A stretch of DNA of 64,000 nt from G963668605 sp963668605 (GTDB lineage: Bacteria; Acidobacteriota; Terriglobia; Bryobacterales; Bryobacteraceae): contig OY764903.1 of the NCBI GenBank assembly GCA_963668605.1, positions 5,022,001-5,086,000 on the forward strand. Reading direction: 5' to 3'. Positions 16,564 through 25,090 of the stretch are shown here, one piece after another; the stretch's first letter is position 1, and each line of letters starts with the position of its first letter. The notes below the pieces were generated by a model. It worked only from the letters and a program-made list of their open reading frames with translations, had not been told where the DNA came from and searched no databases. Position numbers and translations under genes: made by a program.

Positions 16564-17425
16564 TCTGCACCGAGCCTTTCACTGCGAGCCGCACACGATA
16601 CACCGACGTGCGCGCCGTGAGGAAGATCGACTGCATGTCACCGTCGCCGAAGGCGAGGTTCGATGGCGTTTCGGACATTTCGATAAATCCAAGTTGCGCG
16701 CCCTCGGGCGAGTAGACCGCGAGACCTTTGCAGGCCAGATACAGGTTGCCATGTTCATCGGTGCGTATGCCGCCCGGGACGCCCCTTGTCTGAGCGATCA
16801 GCACGCGTTCGTTAGAGGCGTTGCCCTGACGGTCGAGATCGAACGCGGCGACGCTGCGCCGGTCGGAATCGGTCACGTATAAAATACGTCCGTTCGGGGA
16901 AAGCGTGATGCCGTTGGGGCGGCTCTTCCACTTCGCCACCAGACCGAGCTCGCCTTTCGGAGTGATGCTAAATATCCCGTAAAAATCGAGCTCGCGGGCA
17001 TCGGCTTGCGAACCGAAGGCGGGGTCCGTGAAATAGACGTGCCCGTCCTTGCGGACAACGATGTCGTTCGGCGCATTCAGCCGCTTGCCTTCCCACTTTT
17101 CGGCGAGCGCCTCCGCTTTGCCCTTCTTATCCAGACGCACCACGCGACGCGTACGCGTCTCGCAAGTATATAGGCGGCCCTGACTGTCGAAGGCGTTGCC
17201 GGACGCTCCGTTCGAATTCTCGCGCGCAACCGTTGTGCCCTCGCCCGGCGTGAGCTTGTGAATGCGATCGGCGGGCACGTCGCTGAATAGAAGAAAGCCA
17301 TCGCGCGACCATGCTGGTCCTTCCGCGAAGCGGAAACCGGCGGCGGCCTTTTCGACTTTATAGTCCGAAAAATCCTGAGCCTGGATGGTGAGGCATCCCA
17401 GCGCGAGCGCAGCGAGCAGTCTCAT
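16559..17425 (-). CDS. Exported SMP-30/gluconolactonase-family protein
   Basis: 288 residues from the ATG at 17425 (a TTG two codons earlier is also possible). A short signal peptide (LLAALALGCLTIQA) precedes a six-bladed propeller. Family features: FAEGPAWSRDGFLLFSDV, the metal-binding region LNAPNDIVVRKDGHVYFTDP, KSRPNGITLSPNGRILYVTD and GVPGGIRTDEHGNLY. Members hydrolyse sugar lactones or other lactones with a divalent metal. Export suggests a periplasmic lactonase. It begins 15 bp after malQ on the same strand, and its stop codon overlaps the proposed Nudix ATT start. Confidence 0.88.
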   Translation of the reverse strand: MRLLAALALGCLTIQAQDFSDYKVEKAAAGFRFAEGPAWSRDGFLLFSDVPADRIHKLTPGEGTTVARENSNGASGNAFDSQGRLYTCETRTRRVVRLDKKGKAEALAEKWEGKRLNAPNDIVVRKDGHVYFTDPAFGSQADARELDFYGIFSITPKGELGLVAKWKSRPNGITLSPNGRILYVTDSDRRSVAAFDLDRQGNASNERVLIAQTRGVPGGIRTDEHGNLYLACKGLAVYSPEGAQLGFIEMSETPSNLAFGDGDMQSIFLTARTSVYRVRLAVKGSVQN

Positions 17426-17439
17426 CGTCAATCCGTATT

Positions 17440-19674
17440 CTATCGCCCTGTCCGTAGCAGCCAGCCGCGCAGCATCGCGGCGCAGTCGCGCACGTAAGGC
17501 ACACTCCAGAGTTCGTCAATGCGGAACGTCATCTTGTTGCGCCAATTCGGATACTCGGCCGTAGTGCCCGGCAGGTTCTGCTGGCGCGGCTGTTTGAAGA
17601 GGTCCTCCTGATTGATCACCAGCAATTCCGAAGGCGTCGACGCCAGGAAACCGATAATTGCATTGTGCAACTCGCCGGTCAGCTCCGGCACGTCGCCCGC
17701 GTGACGGGGGAACCAGACCGGCAGCAGGTTCAGAAAGTGGAGCGCATCTAGCATGTTCTGTCTCTCCAGACCGCGTTCCACGCGCTGGCGTTCATAGCTC
17801 TCGCGATCCAGAATCAAGCCGAGGTGCCAACGCAGTTCGATATCGTCGCCGGTCCAAAATCCGGCCAGCGTCGGCAGGTCATGAGTCGAAGCCGAGACCA
17901 GCGCACGCTGCGGATACTCATCGGGCAGCTTAAGCGAACCGTCGCGATGCTTCTCAAAAAAGAACAGCCGGTAGCTGTGGACTCCGAACTTCTCTAGAGC
18001 TTCGCGAATGAAGTCGGCCACCGTGCCCAGGTCCTCGCCAATCACCATAAACTGGCCGCGCACGCTCTCGAGCGCGAGCACACGGATCAGGTCCTCGTGA
18101 TGATCCATGACATACGCGCCGTGCATGGCAGTCATGCCGTCCGGGATCCAGTAAAGGTGGAAGAAGCGCATCACGTGATCGATGCGCAGCGCGCCGCCAT
18201 GGCGGGCGTTCTTACGAATGGAATCGCGAAACAGCCGGTAGCCGTCCTCGTGATGCCGCTCCTTGTTCGGCGGCGGGAAGGCCCAGTCCTGTCCAGACGG
18301 CGAGAAGTCGTCCGGCGGAGCGCCCACGCGGCAACCATTCACATAGAACTCGCGGTTAGACCAAAGGTCACACCCGAAACGGTCCGTCGCCAACGCCAGG
18401 TCGTGGTAGAGTCCGATCGGAAGCCCTGCCCCCTGCGCGTGCGACTGTTCCTCGGCAAGTTGCGTGTCGAGCTGCCATTGCACGTACTTGTAGAACAGTA
18501 CGCTGCGCTCGTGCGCGGCGGCGAAGCGGCGCGTGCCTTCCGAGGCCGGGTCCTGAAGTTCGCCGGGCCAATCGCACCACAACCAGACATTGGGATTGCG
18601 CCGGTGCATCTCAGTATCGATGACGCAATAAACGGCGTAGCTCTGCAACGCTTCGCCCTCTCGCTCTATGTATGCGTTGAAGAGCTGTGCCCGCTCGCCG
18701 CCGGCACGGTACTCGCGTTGCAGAAAGCTGCGGAAACACAACTTCAGGAATCGCAGCTTGAGCGCGCTGACTCGTTCGTACTCGACAAACTCCGCGGCGC
18801 GCAGCGCTTCGATTTCGCGCTGCACCGGCGCACTGGCCAGCGCCCGCGCTCCATTGCCCGCGGCGAAATCCGGAATGCGCTCGACATCGAGATAAATGTG
18901 GTTTCGATACAAGCTGCACGCCGGCAGATACGGGCTGGTATTGTACGGCTGCCGGTTCGCCAAAGCATGCAGCGGATTCAGCGCAACAAATTCGCCGTGG
19001 ACATCTTGCGCGACCCAGTCTACCAAGCCGCGCAAATCGGTAAAATCGCCGCAGCCCCAATTGCGCGTGGAACGCAGCCCATAGAGCGAAACCGCGATGC
19101 CGGCGGCGTGTTTGCCCGCGCCGAGAAAGGGCGGGCGATAGACCTGGTCGGGGCACACGATCAGGCGCGACTTGCTCGCGGCGCCCGAGGACAGGCGCAC
19201 GGTGAGTTCGTGATAGCCGAGCCGCAGCCGTCCGCGCAAGGGCGTCTGTTTCTTGACGAAGCGCTTGCCGCGCAGTTCCGTGGAAGCGGCGACCGGGGCG
19301 GCGGCCAATGTGAAGTCCCAACGCTCCGTCCCGCCATTCTCCCATCCAATCTCGATCCAGCAACGGGCGGTCTCATCCGCGCTCGCCACGCAAAGCGTAA
19401 GCTCCTTCGCGTTCTCGCTGATCACGAGCGTCGCCGGCGTGATCGCCGACCATTCGTCATAAAGGCGCTGCTCAACCGCCGCATCCAGGGTCTCTCGCGT
19501 CCCGGCCGGCACGCCAAGCGACTCGAGGATCTTCTGTTGAGTATCGGTAGGGATTTCGTGGAGCTTACCCCAGATGTCCCAATACTCGGGCTCAACGCCC
19601 CACAGGGCGGCTGCCCGGCACAGAGCCTCTTCGTAAGTCGCCGAAGGAGTGAAGGAAAAAAGCTGTGAAGGCAT
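17440..19674 (-). CDS. malQ: 4-alpha-glucanotransferase (amylomaltase)
   Basis: 744 residues, GH77, of the longer bacterial type with an extra N-terminal region (about 1-180) before the catalytic barrel. Catalytic landmarks: RIDHVMRFFHLYWIP (nucleophile Asp), MVIGEDLGTV (acid/base Glu) and ASTHDLPTLAGFW (third carboxylate). The enzyme transfers maltosyl or longer glucan segments between chains in maltodextrin and glycogen metabolism. It starts at ATG 19674 and leads a same-strand run toward the SMP-30, Nudix and mutS2 genes. No other glycogen genes are in the window. Confidence 0.95.
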   Translation of the reverse strand: MPSQLFSFTPSATYEEALCRAAALWGVEPEYWDIWGKLHEIPTDTQQKILESLGVPAGTRETLDAAVEQRLYDEWSAITPATLVISENAKELTLCVASADETARCWIEIGWENGGTERWDFTLAAAPVAASTELRGKRFVKKQTPLRGRLRLGYHELTVRLSSGAASKSRLIVCPDQVYRPPFLGAGKHAAGIAVSLYGLRSTRNWGCGDFTDLRGLVDWVAQDVHGEFVALNPLHALANRQPYNTSPYLPACSLYRNHIYLDVERIPDFAAGNGARALASAPVQREIEALRAAEFVEYERVSALKLRFLKLCFRSFLQREYRAGGERAQLFNAYIEREGEALQSYAVYCVIDTEMHRRNPNVWLWCDWPGELQDPASEGTRRFAAAHERSVLFYKYVQWQLDTQLAEEQSHAQGAGLPIGLYHDLALATDRFGCDLWSNREFYVNGCRVGAPPDDFSPSGQDWAFPPPNKERHHEDGYRLFRDSIRKNARHGGALRIDHVMRFFHLYWIPDGMTAMHGAYVMDHHEDLIRVLALESVRGQFMVIGEDLGTVADFIREALEKFGVHSYRLFFFEKHRDGSLKLPDEYPQRALVSASTHDLPTLAGFWTGDDIELRWHLGLILDRESYERQRVERGLERQNMLDALHFLNLLPVWFPRHAGDVPELTGELHNAIIGFLASTPSELLVINQEDLFKQPRQQNLPGTTAEYPNWRNKMTFRIDELWSVPYVRDCAAMLRGWLLRTGR

Positions 19675-19716
19675 CCCTTCTCAAATTCTAGCGTGCTTCA
19701 TGGGATAATCAGGGCA

Positions 19717-20262
19717 ATGGAGAACACTCTCAACCTGGGAACGCCCGCGGAGTTGTTCGCACGCGTGGACAACGAGGAGCATCCGGGACTGGCGGACAGC
19801 CTGATTCTGACCACGCTGGACAACGCGATCAACTGGGCGCGCAAGAACTCTTTATGGCCCATGACCTTCGGGCTCGCCTGCTGCGCCATTGAGATGATGG
19901 CGATGACCGGTTCGCGCTTTGACGTGTCGCGCTTCGGCGCCGAAGTGTTCCGCGGTTCACCGCGCCAGTCCGACCTGATGATTATCGCCGGCCGCGTCTC
20001 GAACAAGATGGCCCCCGTGATCCAGCACCTTTACCAGCAGATGCCCGAACCCAAATGGGTCATCTCAATGGGAGCCTGCGCGACATCCACAGGAGTCTTC
20101 AGCAACTACGCGGTAGTCCCCGTCAACCAGGTAATCCCAGTCGATGTCTTCGTCCCCGGCTGCCCGCCCCGCCCCGAGCAGTTGATCTACGCCCTGATGA
20201 TGCTCCAGAAAAAAGTGCAAGCTGAGAAGGGCACGCTGACAAAGGTTCTCAACCTCGACTAG
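19717..20262 (+). CDS. nuoB: NADH-quinone oxidoreductase subunit B (stand-alone)
   Basis: 181 residues from the ATG at 19717; a GTG 24 bp upstream is the alternative. The four Cys ligands of cluster N2 are present: LACCAIEMM (adjacent pair), GACATSTG and PGCPPRPE. NuoB sits in the peripheral arm of complex I and passes electrons to quinone. No other nuo gene is adjacent, so it is either a dispersed complex I gene or a paralogue. The N-terminal about 35 residues (NTLNLGTPAELFARVDNEE) are an extension relative to minimal NuoB. It is convergent with the radical SAM gene. Confidence 0.9.
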   Translation: MENTLNLGTPAELFARVDNEEHPGLADSLILTTLDNAINWARKNSLWPMTFGLACCAIEMMAMTGSRFDVSRFGAEVFRGSPRQSDLMIIAGRVSNKMAPVIQHLYQQMPEPKWVISMGACATSTGVFSNYAVVPVNQVIPVDVFVPGCPPRPEQLIYALMMLQKKVQAEKGTLTKVLNLD

Positions 20263-20285
20263 AGGGCAGCAGGAAACAGTGAATG

Positions 20286-21644
20286 TCACACAAGAGCTAA
20301 CTGCTCTTCCGTAGGCTCCGCTCAACAATACCAGGGTTCATCGAGATACGGAATCACGACGCGTGGGAGCAGATCGTAGTTTTCGGGCAGAGGCTTCTCG
20401 TGCACGGCGGCCCAGATTTTGCGGAAGATTTCAGAGCGCGGCGTGCGCTGCTTTTGTTCATTGTTGATCAGCGATAGCAACTCGGCCGCGAGGCGGTCCA
20501 CGCTTTCATCTTCGTGCTTCCAACGATAGAGCAGCGCGGCTTCATCCAGCGGTCCCACGATGCGCGCGATATCGGGCAATTCAAGAAGATGCGAGCCGGG
20601 CACGACCAGCAGGCGCAGCGCCAATTGGATCGGGCTGACCGCGCCCGCGAGTCCAAGCTCCAGCAAGATCCGCAGCAGGTCTCGATGGCTTTCGCGCGTG
20701 GTCCACGGCGTGAACGGGATGAAAGTCGGCGACAGCGTGAGTCCGGCGTCGCGGCAGTCGCGAACCGTCTCGACAAAGTCAGCGCGCGTATGGCCTTTGT
20801 CGAGTTTCTCAAGCACCGCGTCGTCGACCGACTCGATCGCGCTGGTCACAAACAGGCAGCCTGTCTCTTTGAGTAGCGGCAGCAGTGCACGATGGTTGCG
20901 CAAATGCTCCACCTTGATGGTCACGTCGTAAGTGATCCGCGGAAATTCGCGATGCAGCGTTTCTACCAGTTTTCTGGCGTGGCCCGGGCCGTTGAAAAAG
21001 TCCGGGTCACCAAACGTGATGTGTTCCGCGCCGGCGGCAATCTGCCCACGTACATCGGCCATGACGGTCTCGACTGGCACAATCCGAAAGTTCCCTTGAT
21101 AGACCGGCACGACCGGACAGTGGCGGCAGAGATGTTTGCAGCCACGGCTCGCCTCGGTGTAGCCGGCGGTGTGCGTTTCTCCGTCGACGCGTAGCTTGGC
21201 GTAACGCGAAAGCGCGGGCAGGCCGGCGCGATCCGGCGTCTGAAATTCCAGGCGGTCGAGCGCGATCAGTGGCTGCTGCTTCTTATCGCGATTCGCCACC
21301 GCCAGCAACGCGGCCTCGAACTCACCTCCGAGAATGTGCCTTACTCCCAGGCCGCGCAGATACCCTGCGTTCATCGCGGCGTAGAGCCCGTAACAGCATA
21401 GTTCCGCACCCGGATTGAGCAGCTTCACTTTCTCGATCGTTTGCACCGCCAGACGCGTCGCCGTGTGCATGGGCAGGTGGAAGGCGACCAGATCGGCCTC
21501 GCGAACTTCGAGTGCGGGCAACGTGCCGATGGCAAGGTCGGCGCACACCACCACGTGGCCGGCGTTGCGCAACCAGGCCGCAGGCGAAGCGAGTCCGAAA
21601 GGCTGCCTGCCCAGTTCGTAAGTGGAGACTAGAACGACGTTCAC
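20286..21644 (-). CDS. B12-binding radical SAM selenoprotein with C-terminal CUAEP tail
   Basis: A 452-residue product if the in-frame TGA at 20324-20322 is read as selenocysteine. Before it the frame ends DEPWYC; after it comes AEPTEEQLALV and a second TGA (20288-20286). The tail is therefore C-U-A-E-P, the name-giving motif of the CUAEP/CCAEP-tail radical SAM (seleno)proteins. The N-terminal half is B12-binding-like (about 1-140); the radical SAM cluster is SRGCKHLCRHCPV, and ITFGDPDFF follows. A hairpin 13 nt after the TGA fits a bacterial SECIS. The start is GTG 21644, 9 bp after the thioesterase stop; an N-terminal extension to 21803 overlaps that gene and is rejected. The reaction is unknown; the tail Cys-Sec pair suggests redox chemistry. 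Confidence 0.9.
20292..20324 (-). promoter_or_regulatory. Putative bSECIS element with recoded UGA
   Basis: On the mRNA, UGA (20324-20322) is followed by 13 nt and then a perfect 6-bp stem AAGAGC/GCUCUU (20308-20303 and 20297-20292) closing the 5-nt loop AGUUA. The loop begins 20 nt after UGA and has G in its second position. Both agree with the known bacterial SECIS rule: a G among the first two loop bases, and the loop roughly 16-37 nt from UGA. The hairpin lies inside the coding tail. Confidence 0.75.
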
Positions 21645-21655
21645 CGCTGCTTCTA

Positions 21656-22105
21656 TTATGAAGTCGCGGACGCGCGCCGCGCCGGGGGAAGCGTCACAAA
21701 GCGGCCCCAGGCGTGTGCCCGTTCTTCGCCATTCTCCGTGGTCAATGCCGCTTCCGTTTCTATCAGGCGCTTGGCGCGGCGCACTATCCAGCCGCGAATG
21801 CACAACGTCTCGCCCGTGCTCACAGTACGGCGGAAGCGGACCCGGAGTTCTCCCGTCAGCGCTTCGCTCCGCGTGGCCGCGACCGCCTTGGACATGGCCT
21901 CGTCGAGCACAGTGCTGATCACACCGCCATGCACGATACCGCGAAACCCTTCCTGCGCGGCCGCCGGAATCCAGACGGCGGAAACGCCACCTCCGGCCTC
22001 GGATTCGAAGAGTATCCGCAGGCCGTTCGGGTTGTCTTGGCCGCAGACGAAACAGCCGTTCGGCCGTTCCGCGCGGGGCGCCGACATCGTGTCTGCGTCC
22101 TTCAT
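21656..22105 (-). CDS. Hotdog-fold thioesterase (PaaI/4HBT-like)
   Basis: 149 residues from the ATG at 22105 (AAAGG upstream; a GTG at 22129 would add 8 residues). It shows the NGCFVCGQDNPNGLRI start common in this subgroup, GFRGIVHGGVISTVLDEAM (the hotdog helix with HGG), and a beta-rich second half with TGELRVRFRR. These enzymes hydrolyse acyl-CoA thioesters. It lies 9 bp upstream of the radical SAM selenoprotein gene on the same strand, so the two are almost certainly co-transcribed. Whether the pair shares a pathway, for example an acyl intermediate, is not known. Confidence 0.8.
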   Translation of the reverse strand: MKDADTMSAPRAERPNGCFVCGQDNPNGLRILFESEAGGGVSAVWIPAAAQEGFRGIVHGGVISTVLDEAMSKAVAATRSEALTGELRVRFRRTVSTGETLCIRGWIVRRAKRLIETEAALTTENGEERAHAWGRFVTLPPARRASATS

Positions 22106-22229
22106 CTGGTCCGCCCTTTCCGATTGCACGCCGCTTGCGCCGTCTCGTTAAATCGAGTCATGGCCGCCGGGAGACTTCCGGCTTCACGAGCCAGATTCAA
22201 ATCGCATCGCGCCCTACAGTAGCAGATCG

Positions 22230-22646
22230 CTAGACGTCGGCGCCGGTAGAGGTGATTGTCAGCCGGCCGTGTTTTACGCCTTTTGTGCTGATAATGGCAT
22301 CGGCCACCTGACGGACCGCTCCTGCCTGGCCGCGCACGACAAGCACCTCCAGACAATGGTCGTGATCGAGATGCACGTGCAGCGTGGAAAGAATGTTGTG
22401 GTGGAAGTCGTGCTGCAGGCTCGTGAGCTTTTCGCTCAACAGGCGCACGTGGTGGTCATAGACCAGCGTGACTGTGCCAACGACTTGGCTCTCCGGTGTC
22501 TCCCACTCCTTCTCCACAAGCTCGTCGCGGATGATGTCGCGGAACGCCTCGGAACGGTTGGTGTAGCCGCGCTTGGCGATGAGCGCGTCGAACTTGTCGA
22601 GGAGATCCGAGTCAATCGCAACCCCAATCCTGCTTAATTCGCCCAT
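22230..22646 (-). CDS. nikR: Nickel-responsive repressor NikR
   Basis: 138 residues. The N-terminal ribbon-helix-helix domain is LSRIGVAIDSDLLDKFD ... YTNRSEAFRDIIRDEL. The C-terminal ACT-like regulatory domain carries the Ni ligands, including HDFHHNILSTLHVHLDHDHC with its His and Cys positions. NikR represses nickel uptake genes when nickel is plentiful. It is divergent from nikMN with 78 bp between starts, so it very likely controls that transporter and itself from the shared intergenic region. Length is normal for the family. Confidence 0.95.
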   Translation of the reverse strand: MGELSRIGVAIDSDLLDKFDALIAKRGYTNRSEAFRDIIRDELVEKEWETPESQVVGTVTLVYDHHVRLLSEKLTSLQHDFHHNILSTLHVHLDHDHCLEVLVVRGQAGAVRQVADAIISTKGVKHGRLTITSTGADV

Positions 22647-22664
22647 ACATAACAGCGTATTCGG

Positions 22665-22693
22665 TTTCCGGCCGCGCCGGGGCGGCCTACAAT
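22665..22693 (+). promoter_or_regulatory. Candidate nikMN promoter with palindromic spacer
   Basis: TACAAT at 22688-22693 has TTTCCG 17 bp upstream (weak -35). The spacer holds a GC-rich inverted repeat, GGCCGC (22670-22675) and GCGGCC (22682-22687), a possible NikR or other operator. The classical enterobacterial GTATGA-type NikR site is not present. Confidence 0.35.
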
Positions 22694-22724
22694 CCTGAGA
22701 TTCGTGCTACTTTGAGAGCGACGA

Positions 22725-23630
22725 ATGCATATTCCAGATGGCTTTCTCTCAACCCCGGTGTGGGCCGCGCTTGACGCTGCCGCGATTCCCGCAGTCGGAT
22801 ACTTCGCGGGCAAAGCGCACGGCGATGCGGAGCAGAGCCGCATTCCGCTACTGGGCGTGATGGGCGCTTTCGTCTTCGCCGCGCAAATGATCAACTTCCC
22901 TGTGGGTCTTGGCACCAGTGGCCACCTGGTCGGCGCGGCGCTGCTGGCGTGTACGCTCGGGCCCGCCTCGGCGGCGGTCGTAATGACGGCCATCCTTTCG
23001 ATTCAAGCGTTGGTGTTTCAGGATGGCGGGATCCTGGCGCTCGGCGCAAACATAGTCAACATGGCTATCTTCGGCGTACTCGCCGGCTATCTGCCTTACT
23101 ATCTGCTGGGCCGCGGAAGGTGGCGCAACCTGGCGCTGTTTTTGGGCGGCATGCTCTCCGTGCTGGTCAGCGCCACTCTCGCGCTTGTGCAACTGATCGT
23201 CTCCGGCGTACCGATTCGACCGCTGCTGCTCGGCGTTTCTGCCGCGCTGTTCGTCGTCACCGCGGCGGTGGAAGGCGCCATCACGCTCTCCGTCGTGCGA
23301 GCGATCGAAGGCATCAATCCCGGCTGGGTGGCGCGGCCTGAAACCTCCCGGAGACCTGGAATCATGCTGGCCGCGACAGCGATCGGATTGGCCGCTGTGG
23401 GTGTTTTCGCCGCGTCCGCCGCACCTGACGGCATCGGCAAGATCCTCGCCGATCTCGGGATCACGTCGCAGGAGCAAATCCTGCTGGCAACGCCTCTGGC
23501 CGACTACGAGGCGGGCGTCTTCCAATCGCCATGGCTGCGTAAAGCGGCAGCCGGGCTCGCTGGTGTGGCGCTGATCTACGTCGTGTGCGCGCTGCTCGGG
23601 CGCTTGCTTGCACGGCGAAGGAGCGCCTGA
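22725..23630 (+). CDS. nikMN: Nickel/cobalt ECF transporter substrate-binding subunit, NikM-NikN (CbiM-type) fusion
   Basis: 301 residues. It begins with the diagnostic MHIPDGFLS, whose N-terminal amine and His2 coordinate the metal, and then has about six membrane segments (for example LVGAALLACTLGPASAAVV). The C-terminal part from about residue 205 carries a PDG-type segment (AAPDGIGKILAD) and a last membrane helix, matching the PDGLE/NikN domain fused to many NikM proteins. It defines metal specificity of the energy-coupling-factor importer with NikQ and NikO immediately downstream. Divergence from nikR favours nickel over cobalt. Confidence 0.92.
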   Translation: MHIPDGFLSTPVWAALDAAAIPAVGYFAGKAHGDAEQSRIPLLGVMGAFVFAAQMINFPVGLGTSGHLVGAALLACTLGPASAAVVMTAILSIQALVFQDGGILALGANIVNMAIFGVLAGYLPYYLLGRGRWRNLALFLGGMLSVLVSATLALVQLIVSGVPIRPLLLGVSAALFVVTAAVEGAITLSVVRAIEGINPGWVARPETSRRPGIMLAATAIGLAAVGVFAASAAPDGIGKILADLGITSQEQILLATPLADYEAGVFQSPWLRKAAAGLAGVALIYVVCALLGRLLARRRSA

Positions 23631-24356
23631 TTGCATCACGCCGTCCTTGATCGCTGGAGCCGCGGGCAGAGCCTGCTCCACGCCCGCGATGCGCGCGTGA
23701 AACTGCTGGCGCTGCTGGTGTTCCTGGTTGCCCTGGCGACTACCCCACCGGCTTCATACCGCATCTCCATCTGCTATGCGGCGCTGCTGCTCGCGTGTGT
23801 ACTTCTGGCGCGCTTGCCGCTCGCGGCGGTGCTGTATCGCGCGGCATTCGTGTTGCCCTTCGCCGCCACTTTCGCCGCAGTCAGCTTTCTATCGGGCGAC
23901 ACCTTGCGCGCGGCCGCATTGCTGTCGAAGAGCTTTCTTTCCGCGCTCGCAGTACTGCTGCTGATCGCCACAACGACCCTTCCGGAACTCATGCGGGCGC
24001 TCGAAGTTCTGCGGGTTCCGCGCGTGCTGGTGCTGGTGACTCAGTTCGTCTACCGCTATCTTTTTCTGATTTCCGTAGAGGCACAGCATATGATCCTTGC
24101 CGCGCGCTGCCGCGCTCCGCTTCCACACCGCGCCCAGCGCGGCCGCTCCCGATTTCAAGCTGCTTCGGGCGCCCTGGCAGTCTTGTTCGCACGTTCGTTC
24201 CGGCGCGCGGAAGGCATCCAAAGCGCCATGGCGGCGCGTGGATTCAGCGGCCATTTTCCGCTGCTCTCGACCCGCAGGATCACCGCCGCGGACCTGCTGT
24301 TCCTCGCACTGAGCGTCACGCTGGTGGCAGCGTTGCGGATCGGAGTGCAGCCGTGA
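23631..24356 (+). CDS. nikQ: Nickel/cobalt ECF transporter transmembrane subunit (NikQ/CbiQ)
   Basis: 241 residues, TTG start immediately after the nikMN stop. Hydrophobic helices include VKLLALLVFLVALATT and LLLACVLLARLPLAAVL. The cytoplasmic coupling region ALEVLRVPRVLVLVTQFVYR and the later ARSFRRAEGIQSAMAARGFSG carry the Ala-Arg-Gly coupling motifs that contact the ATPase. It is the T-component of the ECF importer. Its stop overlaps the nikO start (GTGA). Confidence 0.9.
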   Translation: MHHAVLDRWSRGQSLLHARDARVKLLALLVFLVALATTPPASYRISICYAALLLACVLLARLPLAAVLYRAAFVLPFAATFAAVSFLSGDTLRAAALLSKSFLSALAVLLLIATTTLPELMRALEVLRVPRVLVLVTQFVYRYLFLISVEAQHMILAARCRAPLPHRAQRGRSRFQAASGALAVLFARSFRRAEGIQSAMAARGFSGHFPLLSTRRITAADLLFLALSVTLVAALRIGVQP

Positions 24357-25054
24357 CGACGCCGCTCATCGAAGTGCGCGACCTGCACTATCAATATGAG
24401 GACGGGACCGTCGCCCTGGACGGCGTGGACTTCAGCTTGAGTTCCGGCGAGACGGTTGCGTTGCTCGGCGCCAACGGTTCCGGCAAGACCACGTTTGCGC
24501 TGCATCTCGTGGGCCTGCTTTCCGGTCGGGGCGAGATTTCCGTCCGCGGCCTGAGCGTGAAGAAGCGGAATTTCCCGGAGATCCGGAAGCGCGTCGGAAT
24601 CCTCTTCCAGGACGCCGACGAGCAACTTTTCATGCCAACCGTGCTCGAAGACGTCGCCTTCGGTCCGCTCAATCTGGGCTTATCGGAGCAGGACGCGCGG
24701 CAGCGTGCTGAACGAATGCTGGCTCGCGTGGGTATGAGCCATGTGGCAGGCAAGGCGCCATATCATTTGAGCGCGGGCGAAAAGCGGCGCGTTGCGCTTG
24801 CTGGCGTTCTGGCGATGGAGCCGGAGATCCTGATCCTCGATGAACCTACTACATTCCTGGACCCGCCCGGGCAGCGTGAGTTAGTGGAGTTGCTTCGCAG
24901 TCTTCCGCAGGCAAAACTCCTGGTCACGCACGATATTCCCTTCGCGATGTCACTCGCGTCTAGAGCTGTCTTTTTTGACAAAGGGCGGATCACCGAGGAC
25001 GGTCCACTGCGGGACGTCGTTCGCAACCGCCACTGGCAGGCGTCAGCGGAGTAA
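24353..25054 (+). CDS. nikO: Nickel/cobalt ECF transporter ATPase (NikO/CbiO)
   Basis: 233 residues from the GTG at 24353, which overlaps the nikQ stop; a longer frame upstream is not coding. ABC ATPase motifs: Walker A GANGSGKTTF, Q-loop region GILFQDADEQLF, signature LSAGEKRRVALAGVL, Walker B LILDEPTTFLDP and switch His in LLVTHD. It powers the NikMN-Q importer. It is the last gene of the operon; the next gene is convergent. Confidence 0.94.
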   Translation: MTTPLIEVRDLHYQYEDGTVALDGVDFSLSSGETVALLGANGSGKTTFALHLVGLLSGRGEISVRGLSVKKRNFPEIRKRVGILFQDADEQLFMPTVLEDVAFGPLNLGLSEQDARQRAERMLARVGMSHVAGKAPYHLSAGEKRRVALAGVLAMEPEILILDEPTTFLDPPGQRELVELLRSLPQAKLLVTHDIPFAMSLASRAVFFDKGRITEDGPLRDVVRNRHWQASAE

Positions 25055-25090
25055 AGGTCGGCACGGATCCGCCCGTTGAACAGGCGAGTG

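Noticed and set aside
18097..19668. Long plus-strand frame opposite malQ
   Set aside because: malQ shows all GH77 catalytic motifs in the other strand; this frame is its shadow.
20292..20308. Hairpin after the radical SAM UGA as an intrinsic terminator
   Set aside because: No U-tract follows, and the spacing and loop fit bSECIS far better.
22647..22724. Classical NikR operator between nikR and nikMN
   Set aside because: No GTATGA-N16-TCATAC-like pair; only a GC-rich palindrome, kept at low confidence.
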